A stretch of 6,261 nt of DNA from an uncultured Clostridia bacterium (GTDB taxonomy: Bacteria; Bacillota_A; Clostridia; Oscillospirales; Ruminococcaceae), in NCBI GenBank assembly GCA_947169455.1, contig CAMVPV010000093.1, positions 1 through 6,261 on the forward strand, read 5' to 3'. Below the pieces are notes generated by a model. It searched no databases. It saw nothing but the letters and a program-made list of their open reading frames with translations, and was not told where the DNA came from. Made by a program: the position numbers and the translations under genes. Numbering within the stretch: position 1 is the first letter of the stretch; every line of letters starts with the position of its first letter. Of this stretch, positions 1 through 5,006 are shown in pieces.

Positions 1-22
1 CTGTTATTGTCATTATTTTCAT
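1..22 (-). CDS. Start of a further tail-module gene (partial)
   Basis: Only the first seven codons are inside the window; the product begins M-K-I-M-T-I-T. The ATG is preceded by a strong AGGAGG ribosome binding site (plus-strand positions 32-37) with a nine-base spacer. That site lies just after the stop codon of the tail-tip gene, so the two genes are probably co-transcribed. Nothing can be said about function. By position it would be a further tail-tip, fibre or lysis gene, or possibly a displaced gene of the module. Confidence 0.6.
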
Positions 23-41
23 ATATGGCTACCTCCTGTAT

Positions 42-869
42 TCATTTTTTCTGTGAACTACTGGTGCTTTCCGGACGCACATCATAGACCCTGCCCCAGT
101 AGGCTTCGGGGACGGTCACACCGTTTGCGGCGTTGATCGCAACGTAAATGTCGCGTATCTTATTGCTGAACTGTGCCGGTGTCATATCCATAAATATAAC
201 ACCGAAACTATTCGGGTTGATGTAATTGTTGACGTATCCGGAAAACGTGTTGGTATGTGTGGTGTCGAGCACAGCATAAGGTACATTATCACTGTCGTAA
301 TAGATATCATAATCGCGGAACGTATATGTACCGTTGATATATATCGATGACGACGGCGAGGCAGTGTCGTGGATCTGCCAGTCCCACTGTGTCAGACCGC
401 TCTTCCAGAATGACAGCTCATTTGCCGAGAGCGTCAGGCTGTTCATATCGATATCGGCAACGCCGTCCGGCAGCACTACAAGCTTTCCGTCCGTGTCAAG
501 ATTTCCCTGACAATTCGGGTTGTACCACCACGGATTGCCCGAATACTGCGCAAATATCGGCACATCGTTCTCGTATGCGACCATGAAGGCATACAGTGAA
601 TTTCTGTAGTACGGCATACCGCCGAATGCATTGCAGCCTATCTGTGCGGGTACGAGGTCAAAGCTGCGCATTGCCGTTACGGGAACTATCGCGGGGTACT
701 GTGTCGGGTTCACGCTTATGACGTGCAGCGCATAGTGATAGCGGCTGTCTATCGGTATCTCCTTTAATTTTTTGGAATTCGCGATAAATTCCTGCAATAA
801 TGACGTCCTGCCGCCGCCGCGGCGAAGTCCTATCGCGAGCCCTGCTGCAAAGCTTACAGTATCTATAAT
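42..869 (-). CDS. Unrecognised tail-tip or receptor-side protein, apparent ATT start
   Basis: I do not recognise a specific family. The reading frame from the proposed start encodes about 275 residues. It begins with a short hydrophobic stretch (DTVSFAAGLAIGL) followed by an Arg/Gly-rich turn (RRGGGR), a kind of opening I associate with phage tail proteins encoded just after the hub. The rest is rich in aromatic residues, Asn and Asp (for example GNPWWYNPNCQGN and YDIYYDSDNVPYAV). This looks like a beta-rich extracellular or surface-exposed protein, with no visible catalytic motif. The start is unusual: no ATG or GTG lies at the right place in this frame. An AAGGAG site at 877-882 is seven bases before an ATT codon (869-867) that overlaps the hub stop codon. 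An ATA at 866-864 and a TTG at 797-795, behind a weak AGGA, are alternatives. From the TTG the product would be 251 residues and lose the hydrophobic N-terminus. A role in the distal tail is inferred from position only. Confidence 0.75.
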   Translation of the reverse strand: MIDTVSFAAGLAIGLRRGGGRTSLLQEFIANSKKLKEIPIDSRYHYALHVISVNPTQYPAIVPVTAMRSFDLVPAQIGCNAFGGMPYYRNSLYAFMVAYENDVPIFAQYSGNPWWYNPNCQGNLDTDGKLVVLPDGVADIDMNSLTLSANELSFWKSGLTQWDWQIHDTASPSSSIYINGTYTFRDYDIYYDSDNVPYAVLDTTHTNTFSGYVNNYINPNSFGVIFMDMTPAQFSNKIRDIYVAINAANGVTVPEAYWGRVYDVRPESTSSSQKK

Positions 870-2104
870 TCATCATCTCCTTCTTCGGTGTGTATGCTCA
901 CGGATGCGATATCGTTCCCGCTCCAGCCTATGTCTGCGGACATGGTTTCTCCGCAGTAATCGTAGGTGATATTCGTGAGCTTGCTGCTGTCGGCGGGGTC
1001 GTAGCTGCATACGGCGTTTGTTATACCCGCGCGGGAATACATACCGCCATCGTATGCGGTCAGACCGCCGCCGCCCGTACTGAACCCGTATCTGTGACCG
1101 CCGCTCTCGAACCGTATGCCGCCGTATCCGAGCACTGTGCTGCCGTATATCTTCTCCTGCATGATGCGTTCGCGGTCCTCGTATTCCGCCGCGCCTATGT
1201 AATCGTCAGCGTCCTCGGATATGTTCGGGGCAGTGACGCGGCTGTATATCCCGTAGGGAGTGAGATACGACACTATCGACACAGCATCGTAGAGTTCGCC
1301 GTTGAAACGGAACGCCGTGAAGGTCTGCGGAAAGAATGTCGTATATATGCTCTTGCAGAAGAATGCGCGGTAGATCTTGCCGTAGAGGTCGGTGAGGATA
1401 TTTTCGGCGGTGGTGCGAGTGATGCAGCGTCCCTTCACCTTTACGGTATTTATGAAGCCGAGCTGCGTTCCGATCACGAACGGCTCGTCGAGCAGGGGAT
1501 TTTCGGCAACTATCCGTGTTATGGGACCCTTTGAGGAACCCTCTCGTATGCCGGAGCAGGTGCTCCCGGTGAGCCCGATGATATTGCTGCGCGTTCCGAA
1601 CGGGTGAAATTTCAGCACCTCGGTATCGGAGCAGTACCACATACCGCACCCGCACGCCGATATCTCCGAGAGTATGCGGCGGCAGGTCTTACCTCGCAGT
1701 TCGCGGTAAGGTATCATGCTGATGTGCGGTATGGAGGTATCGGCACTTGCAAAGCCGCACTGCCGCGCAATGGCATCTGTCACGAGCGATACAGAATAAT
1801 CGTGATCCTCGGAAAAATACCCCGCGCAGTCAAAGGTGCGGTCAAGGCTGCGGCAGTTGTCGTAGGCGGTCACTTCTGCGATGCCATTGCCGTAGCCGGG
1901 CTTGCTTATGCGGAATTTCGGCAGCATGGGAACGCCGCAGTTTGTGACGATGACCTCAGCTCCGACGCGGAAATGTGAGGATGTGCGCACCTTCATGAAC
2001 AGCTCCGCGGTGGAAACGCCCATCAGCGGCAGTCCGGACGCCGCGCGGGTCACGCGGAGCATACCGATATCGGACAGCCCGAACTCATGCCCGTCGATAG
2101 TCAC
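863..2104 (-). CDS. Baseplate hub-like tail protein
   Basis: About 413 residues. The order of regions fits a tail hub of the gp27 / late-control-D kind, which forms the tip of the tail tube. There is a beta-rich N-terminal region (1-95), with LRVTRAASGLPLMGVSTAEL near 16-35 and a conserved-looking EVTAYDNCRSLDRTF at 77-91. A helical insert follows, with SLVTDAIARQCGF at 106-118 and RELRGKTCRRILSEISACGCGM at about 134-155; this resembles the part of such hubs that begins 'the domain opens, a helix, then one or more strands'. A second beta region then runs to about 300, and the C-terminal part (325-413) is Gly/Ser/Tyr-rich. No peptidase or lysozyme motif is visible. Thirteen Cys are present, including CGCGMWYC at 151-158, which is many for a virion protein. 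The chosen GTG start has a GGAGGG site seven bases upstream. ATG 2119, five codons earlier, has no such site. The family call is by pattern, not by alignment. Confidence 0.72.
   Translation of the reverse strand: MTIDGHEFGLSDIGMLRVTRAASGLPLMGVSTAELFMKVRTSSHFRVGAEVIVTNCGVPMLPKFRISKPGYGNGIAEVTAYDNCRSLDRTFDCAGYFSEDHDYSVSLVTDAIARQCGFASADTSIPHISMIPYRELRGKTCRRILSEISACGCGMWYCSDTEVLKFHPFGTRSNIIGLTGSTCSGIREGSSKGPITRIVAENPLLDEPFVIGTQLGFINTVKVKGRCITRTTAENILTDLYGKIYRAFFCKSIYTTFFPQTFTAFRFNGELYDAVSIVSYLTPYGIYSRVTAPNISEDADDYIGAAEYEDRERIMQEKIYGSTVLGYGGIRFESGGHRYGFSTGGGGLTAYDGGMYSRAGITNAVCSYDPADSSKLTNITYDYCGETMSADIGWSGNDIASVSIHTEEGDDEL
877..882 (-). promoter_or_regulatory. Shine-Dalgarno site pointing to an ATT start
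   Basis: AAGGAG lies near the end of the hub gene. Its nearest ATG codons (876-874 and 873-871) open a different frame, encoding a Cys/Arg-rich 72-residue shadow product. The frame of the real downstream gene has ATT exactly seven bases from this site. The site therefore decides whether the tail-tip gene starts at 869 rather than at the internal TTG at 797. Confidence 0.55.
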
Positions 2105-2111
2105 GCGGACG

Positions 2112-2117
2112 CCCTCC
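2112..2117 (-). promoter_or_regulatory. Ribosome binding site deciding the hub start
   Basis: GGAGGG, seven bases before GTG 2104-2102. It overlaps the upstream in-frame ATG (2119-2117), whose own leader (TAGCTTTCCT) has no Shine-Dalgarno match. This supports the GTG as the main start. Re-initiation at the ATG after the TAG at 2129-2127 remains possible. Confidence 0.5.
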
Positions 2118-2126
2118 ATAGGAAAG

Positions 2127-2510
2127 CTAAAGACCGTCCGGGGGCAGGAGCTCCGAGACTGCCGACAGCGATGCCGCGAAGTATTTTGAGCTCCCATATA
2201 CGAGCATAGGCTCTATTTCGAGGGAAACTATGCTGAAATCCGCTGTGCGCTCGTCGGGAAAAGCGTAGGTCACGCTGAAGCTGTCGGTATCGAGCAGCCC
2301 CGAAAGCGCAGCGGCGTCCGATGCGGACAGATCCTCAAGATCGACCGTGAGCCGCACGCGGTAGCCGAGCAGCCCGCGGGAGGTGCTGCCGTCCAGGGCG
2401 GTGAAATCCGTGTCGTCGGATACGGGGACATATTTCACGGAAATGCCGTCCCGCGTAACGCAGTCGGAAAAGTCGTTGCCGCCTATGGAAAGTATAGTAT
2501 CAGTACTCAT
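2127..2510 (-). CDS. Small distal-tail or adaptor-like protein (DUF6711-like)
   Basis: 127 residues. The pattern is one I associate with small tail proteins encoded between the tape measure and the hub in phages of Clostridia (DUF6711-like). It has a short N-terminal beta hairpin (ILSIGGNDFSD), a basic turn STSRGLLGYRVRLTVDLEDL at 42-61, a helix ASDAAALSGLLD at 63-74, and then the strand SFSVTYAFPDERTADFSI at 77-94. A final strand ends in SLSAVSELL. Such proteins probably form the ring joining the tail tube to the hub, in the place of a distal tail protein. The ATG has a GGGAGG site with an eight-base spacer. The gene overlaps the preceding 72-residue gene by 11 bases, so translation is likely coupled. 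The family call is by pattern only. Confidence 0.65.
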   Translation of the reverse strand: MSTDTILSIGGNDFSDCVTRDGISVKYVPVSDDTDFTALDGSTSRGLLGYRVRLTVDLEDLSASDAAALSGLLDTDSFSVTYAFPDERTADFSIVSLEIEPMLVYGSSKYFAASLSAVSELLPPDGL

Positions 2511-2718
2511 ATACCTTGCCTCCCGTCGTGATCGCTATCTCGGAAAATCCCTGCTGTGCAAGCTCGGCGATGTACCGCCCGTCCATATCCCTGAGCTCCG
2601 CATCTATGTGCAGGCGGACGGTCTGTTCCGAGCCGCTGTTTTCTCCGGCTCCGCGCGGACGGAACGCAGCTGCTATCTCCGCCGCGGCAGGAACGCCGTT
2701 CATATCGTATTCTGCCAT
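2500..2718 (-). CDS. 72-residue protein in the tape-measure position
   Basis: The product is 72 residues, with no family I can name. Its N-terminal half is Ala/Gly-rich and looks flexible (PAAAEIAAAFRPRGAGENSG). The second half contains TVRLHIDAELRDMDGRYIAE, a strand-turn-helix pattern with a DGR turn that resembles the extreme C-termini of some phage tape measure proteins. It is clearly a translated gene. GGAGGA lies seven bases before the ATG, the start is one base after the Gp15 stop codon, and the end overlaps the next gene by 11 bases. In related modules this slot holds the tape measure protein, usually many hundreds of residues long. The gene may be an in-frame deletion relic, a minimal replacement, or an unrelated small tail protein. 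Confidence 0.7.
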   Translation of the reverse strand: MAEYDMNGVPAAAEIAAAFRPRGAGENSGSEQTVRLHIDAELRDMDGRYIAELAQQGFSEIAITTGGKVYEY

Positions 2719-2719
2719 A

Positions 2720-3202
2720 TCATCTTCCTCCGTATCTTCTCAAAATCCTTCGTGCCGCGAGCCTCTCCGAAGGCTCGGTAAATTTTGCCGTGCGGCATAT
2801 CACAAGCTGCGAGAACGCGCAGTCACGGCTGAGCGATGCGAACAGCGCACGGAACCTGTGCCAGTGCATATCCTCCGAAGTGAGGTCGATGCCGTAGCAT
2901 TCGGCGAAAGCCCCTACGATGAGCTCCGCATCGCGGCGGAACGAATACGGCTTTACAGCGCCGGGCGAGGGGATATGCTCCCTTCCGATGAAGCCGAGCA
3001 TTTTTTCGGCGGCGGCGCGGCGGTCGAGTGGGATATCGTTCCGGTACAGTTCCAGAACGCAGGAGACATCTGCGCCGTTTTCAATGCGGTCGATGATGCG
3101 CAGCACTGCGCGGAAATCCGTTTCTATCTCATATGGCACGCCGTTTACGCTTATGCTGTCGGGAAGTATCCCGTTCAGCAGCATATCTCCGTGTCCGCTC
3201 AT
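2720..3202 (-). CDS. Gp15-family tail assembly chaperone
   Basis: 160 residues matching the bacteriophage Gp15 family (Phage_Gp15 type), thought to act as a tail assembly chaperone that holds the tape measure protein while the tube polymerises. Recognisable landmarks in order are LPDSISVNGVPYEIETDFR at 13-31, a helical middle, PYSFRRDAELIVGAFAECYG at 85-104, and the signature IDLTSEDMHWHRFRALFASL at 105-124. It ends in a basic helix (RLAARRILRRYGGR). The same frame stays open upstream, but ATG 3202 is the sensible start. It overlaps the tube gene stop as ATGA and has GGAGG six bases upstream. Longer versions starting at 3469 would cover the whole tube gene and give an Arg-rich shadow N-terminus. 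I found no canonical slippery heptamer near the 3' end for a frameshifted second product. The usual partner, a tape measure gene directly downstream, is missing. Confidence 0.88.
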   Translation of the reverse strand: MSGHGDMLLNGILPDSISVNGVPYEIETDFRAVLRIIDRIENGADVSCVLELYRNDIPLDRRAAAEKMLGFIGREHIPSPGAVKPYSFRRDAELIVGAFAECYGIDLTSEDMHWHRFRALFASLSRDCAFSQLVICRTAKFTEPSERLAARRILRRYGGR

Positions 3203-3612
3203 ACAGCACCTCCGTTTCCGGGAACGGGGCGGCGGCAGGTGATGAGCTCTGCGGTGAACATATCCGGCTCGCCGCATACGCCCTTTTCGGTCAGTGCCTC
3301 CGCGACGGCTGTTCCGTATTCTGTTGTGCGGGAAACAGGGTCGTACAGCGAGTAAGCTATCACAGCGTCGCTGTACGTACCGCAGCGCACCGCCGCAGAA
3401 AGCAGCAAATCCTGTGCGGGGTCGCCGGGTATGCGGTCGGCGGATACGGAAAATCTGTGAAGAACGCATCTCCTGATGCAGCCTGTTCCGCCGACGACAT
3501 ACTTTTTGCGAACGGTTTCGGTCATTGCGGTGCAGGTCAGCTCTGCCGTTCCGGCGGAGAGCGGATACAGAGTGCCGCCGGGCGTACCCACGGACAATAT
3601 TTTTTCATTCAT
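3199..3612 (-). CDS. Probable major tail (tube) protein
   Basis: 137 residues from ATG 3612. The protein begins MNEKILSVGTPGGTLYPLSA and is beta-rich with many short strands. It has a central segment KYVVGGTGCIRRCVLHRFSV and a later helix-containing part (DPAQDLLLSAAVRCGTYSD). Small beta-rich proteins at this position, directly upstream of a Gp15 chaperone and after the tail terminator, are usually the tube subunit that stacks as hexameric rings. The assignment rests on position and fold-like pattern, not on a clear motif. The start has GGAGGTGA (3618-3625) with a five-base spacer, and overlaps the preceding gene by eight bases. In-frame ATG codons further upstream, up to 3636, lack a better site. 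A minor tail or neck protein is the main alternative. Confidence 0.62.
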   Translation of the reverse strand: MNEKILSVGTPGGTLYPLSAGTAELTCTAMTETVRKKYVVGGTGCIRRCVLHRFSVSADRIPGDPAQDLLLSAAVRCGTYSDAVIAYSLYDPVSRTTEYGTAVAEALTEKGVCGEPDMFTAELITCRRPVPGNGGAV

Positions 3613-3973
3613 TGCGGTCACCTCCCGTGACATCATTTGCGCTGTACCTCACGAGTGCGGTGAGTTCAGCGCGGTATTTCCACACACCTCCCGCCGATAC
3701 TCCGCCGCCGGTGACGGATATCCGTGAGGAGATCATCCCGTTCCCGGAGTAGGCGAGTGCGGCGCCGATCACCGTGTTCAGGGCGTTGATGACGTTCCTT
3801 TGCACACTGCCGGAAACGGTTATCCCGAACACGCTTTTGTTTGTGAATCCGCCGTCGAAATATTTTCGACAGACGGCGGTCTTTTCGACGGTTATCACGA
3901 TCCCTGTGCCGTGACCGACCGTTCCTCCCGCTGCCTGTGCGAGGGCTTCTGCTATCAGAAATTCCTTATCCAA
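3605..3973 (-). CDS. Probable tail terminator / minor capsid protein, TTG start
   Basis: 122 residues. It opens with a helix (MDKEFLIAEALAQAAG). A mixed beta/alpha body follows, with QRNVINALNTVIGAALAYSG near the middle, and it ends in a strand pair (ISSRISVTGGG ... WKYRAELTALVRY). A W-x-Y strand near the C-terminus and a length near 120 fit tail terminator or 'minor capsid' proteins. These cap the tail tube and join it to the head. The start is TTG at 3973-3971; an in-frame TGA (3982-3980) three codons upstream excludes a longer form. GGAGGTG lies seven bases before it. An ATG at 3978 is in another frame. It is the first gene after the inserted repeat region, and its end overlaps the tube gene by eight bases. 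The precise role could equally be tail completion. Confidence 0.62.
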   Translation of the reverse strand: MDKEFLIAEALAQAAGGTVGHGTGIVITVEKTAVCRKYFDGGFTNKSVFGITVSGSVQRNVINALNTVIGAALAYSGNGMISSRISVTGGGVSAGGVWKYRAELTALVRYSANDVTGGDRNE

Positions 3974-3980
3974 TACATTT

Positions 3981-3987
3981 CACCTCC
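3981..3987 (-). promoter_or_regulatory. Ribosome binding site fixing a TTG start
   Basis: GGAGGTG, seven bases before the TTG at 3973-3971. With the in-frame TGA at 3982-3980 this leaves TTG as the only workable start. A small hairpin sits just upstream of it (3993-4010). Confidence 0.65.
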
Positions 3988-3992
3988 GAGAT

Positions 3993-4010
3993 CCGGAACA
4001 GCTTTTCCGG
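3993..4010. repeat. Small hairpin next to the terminator-gene ribosome binding site
   Basis: CCGGAA and TTCCGG form a perfect six-base stem around a six-base loop. No T-run follows on either strand, so it does not look like an intrinsic terminator. It lies five bases upstream of the GGAGGTG in the mRNA and could affect ribosome access, but chance is also possible. Confidence 0.35.
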
Positions 4011-4049
4011 CTTTGATAGTTTTTCCCCGCAGTCTGCTATTGCAGGTCA

Positions 4050-4103
4050 ATATTACTTCGGCAATTATTTATCGATAAAATCAAATATAACATAAAGCTG
4101 TAT
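4050..4103 (+). repeat. 54-bp exact direct repeat, copy 1
   Basis: This segment is identical to 6208-6261, in the same orientation and 2158 bases away. It covers the first half of the inverted-repeat element. The match ends only because the window ends, so the true repeat may be longer. Identity without a single difference suggests recent duplication or insertion from a common source. Confidence 0.95.
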
Positions 4104-4155
4104 CTATCGGAAAATGTTTTATGTTTATTATAGATATTTAATTGCCGAAGTAATA
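4051..4155. mobile_element. MITE-like element with 15-bp inverted repeats and TA flanks
   Basis: TTACTTCGGCAATTA (4053-4067) is matched perfectly by TAATTGCCGAAGTAA (4139-4153), and both ends are flanked by TA (4051-4052, 4154-4155). The unit is 101 bp without the TA pair. It is far more AT-rich than the surrounding genes and encodes nothing. Inside are a perfect 12-bp palindrome TTTATCGATAAA (4068-4079) and a further arm pair AACATAAA (4089-4096) and TTTATGTT (4118-4125), so the whole could fold into a long interrupted hairpin. Small size, terminal inverted repeats and a TA target are what is known of MITEs moved by IS630/Tc1-mariner transposases. The link to that family is inference, since no transposase is present. 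A second copy begins at 6208. Confidence 0.68.
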
Positions 4156-4203
4156 AGTGATCTTTCTTCTGCCTGACGCTTTGAGCGAGGGGACGACCCA
4201 AAT

Positions 4204-4245
4204 GGGGGAGGAAGGGCAGACAGCGGATCGCCCGCCCCTCCGCCC
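4204..4245. repeat. GC-rich hairpin downstream of the head-closure gene
   Basis: The left arm GGGGGAGGAAGGGC (4204-4217) and right arm GCCCGCCCCTCCGCCC (4230-4245) pair through GGGC/GCCC, an internal loop, and GGAGG/CCTCC, around a 12-base loop. It begins a few bases after the stop codon of the head-closure gene on the minus strand. There is no following T-run, so it is not a typical intrinsic terminator. It may slow transcription or protect the mRNA end, or it may belong to the same inserted repeat as the neighbouring element. Confidence 0.5.
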
Positions 4246-4249
4246 ACGT

Positions 4250-4579
4250 TTATGGGAGACTTTTTACGATATCTACCTCGCAGTGATGCAGCACTCCGTT
4301 CCAATACACCCTGCGGAACGCCTTCACCGGGAACTCATATCCGCCGGTGATAATGCTCTGCCTGCGGACGGTCTTTCCGCCGATGACCTCACCCTCTGCG
4401 GCGAGCGGCGCGCTGCCCTTTATGTAGATCCTGCCGCTGCCGCCCGTTGCTGAGGAACTTTTCGCGGCGGCGCAGCATATATGGGCGAGCGCCGTGTCCG
4501 AGTGAGTGCCGTCCGTGTAGATATCATCGCTGAAATAGGTGCGCAGGGTGCCGCTCTGCGAAAAGATAATGTCGTCCAC
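4250..4579 (-). CDS. Probable head-closure / head-tail joining protein
   Basis: 109 residues from GTG 4579, beginning V/M-D-D-I-I-F-S-Q-S-G. The body is a small beta-rich fold with Gly/Ser turns (SSSATGGSGRIYIKGSAP), then EVIGGKTVRR and the strands YEFPVKAFRRVYW and HHCEVDIVK. Small beta-barrel proteins between the connector and the tail terminator usually seal the portal channel and bind the tail, and that role is inferred here by position. The GTG has a GGGGTGAT site with a seven-base spacing from GGGG. ATG 4594, which gives 114 residues, overlaps the preceding gene by 11 bases but has no Shine-Dalgarno match. It ends with TAA directly before the GC-rich gap, and the reading frame past the TAA stays open for 70 codons. 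A minor capsid protein of another type is an alternative. Confidence 0.6.
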   Translation of the reverse strand: MDDIIFSQSGTLRTYFSDDIYTDGTHSDTALAHICCAAAKSSSATGGSGRIYIKGSAPLAAEGEVIGGKTVRRQSIITGGYEFPVKAFRRVYWNGVLHHCEVDIVKSLP

Positions 4580-4583
4580 AGCA

Positions 4584-4985
4584 TCACCCCGCATCGACGG
4601 CGCGGCTTATCAGCCCCGCCTTGTCAAGGAAAGCGAGCGCTCCGAGCGATATGTATCCGCCGCTCCTGCACACCGAGGACGGCGCTGCTCCGGCGCCGGA
4701 GAGGGCGGCGCCCGAGTAGGTGTATGAGCAGGAATAATCGCCCATGCTCACGCGGCTGACGCGCCCCGTTCCGCCGCTGCCGGATGCGGACGAGCCCTCG
4801 GTGTCGGCGATGTGGTCAGCCTGGGCACACACCGCGAGTTCATACCACAGCCGTGTGCTTTCGGTGATGAGAGAGGTATCTGTCACCGCTGTGAGCATGA
4901 ATCCCGCCTGCGTGAGGAACGGCTCGATCTCCTCCGCCGAATGTTTGCCGCAGTAGATGTCCGTATAGACCTGTACGATATCCAT
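4584..4985 (-). CDS. Head-tail connector-like protein
   Basis: 133 residues, encoded right after the major capsid gene, where phages usually carry the connector that docks on the portal ring. The N-terminal half is helical (DIVQVYTDIY, SAEEIEPFLTQAGFML, STRLWYELAVCAQADHIAD). A Gly/Ser-rich linker (about 64-75) follows, then a beta segment (RVSRVSMGDYSCSYTY) and a C-terminal helix ending in LGALAFLDKAGLISRAV. An ending of the type 'A-x-x-L-L-x-x-x-G-L-x-x-R-x-V' is one I associate with small connector proteins of Clostridia phages. The start ATG follows the capsid stop by 21 bases with a GGAGGGGGG stretch upstream. Helical content and location agree, but there is no catalytic or diagnostic residue to confirm it. 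Confidence 0.65.
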   Translation of the reverse strand: MDIVQVYTDIYCGKHSAEEIEPFLTQAGFMLTAVTDTSLITESTRLWYELAVCAQADHIADTEGSSASGSGGTGRVSRVSMGDYSCSYTYSGAALSGAGAAPSSVCRSGGYISLGALAFLDKAGLISRAVDAG

Positions 4986-5006
4986 ACTGAACGCCCCCCT
5001 CCGAAC

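Larger units (their letters stand above)
3974..4249. other. 276-nt non-coding gap interrupting the late operon
   Basis: Most tail genes here overlap or are one base apart, and the capsid-side genes are separated by at most 30 bases, so this gap stands out. It consists of a 77-nt leader to the tail terminator gene (3974-4050), an AT-rich inverted-repeat element (4051-4155), and about 94 nt of GC-rich sequence (4156-4249). I see no minus-strand gene with a start and ribosome binding site in it. A plus-strand frame opens at 4157 but runs antisense into the head-closure gene and has no support. Confidence 0.75.

Noticed and set aside
658..876. Minus-strand 72-codon frame starting at the ATG pair behind the AAGGAG site
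   Set aside because: The product is Cys/Arg-rich with no protein-like pattern. It overlaps the better-supported tail-tip frame almost completely.
890..1534. Long plus-strand open frame (214 codons) opposite the hub gene
   Set aside because: It has no good ribosome binding site. Its Ala/Val/Tyr-rich product follows the codon bias of the minus-strand hub gene, which has a coherent protein pattern and operon context.
2775..2795. Possible slippery sequence (AAAATTT) near the end of the Gp15-type gene for a frameshifted tail chaperone
   Set aside because: The bases are not in the X XXY YYZ register of the reading frame, and no extended product fits downstream.
2516..3355. Plus-strand open frame of 279 codons opposite the chaperone and neighbouring genes
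   Set aside because: It spans several well-supported minus-strand genes with overlapping starts and stops and strong ribosome binding sites. The translated product is low-complexity shadow sequence.
3203..3469. Longer form of the Gp15-type protein starting near 3469
   Set aside because: The extra part is Arg-rich and lies wholly inside the tube gene in another frame. ATG 3202 has a proper ribosome binding site and an ATGA overlap with the previous stop.
3993..4010. Intrinsic terminator upstream of the tail genes
   Set aside because: The stem is only six bases and no T-run follows on either strand. The genes beyond it still need transcription from the same direction.
4157..4453. Plus-strand 98-codon frame starting at the edge of the repeat element
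   Set aside because: It runs antisense into the head-closure gene, begins in the inserted non-coding segment and has no ribosome binding site.
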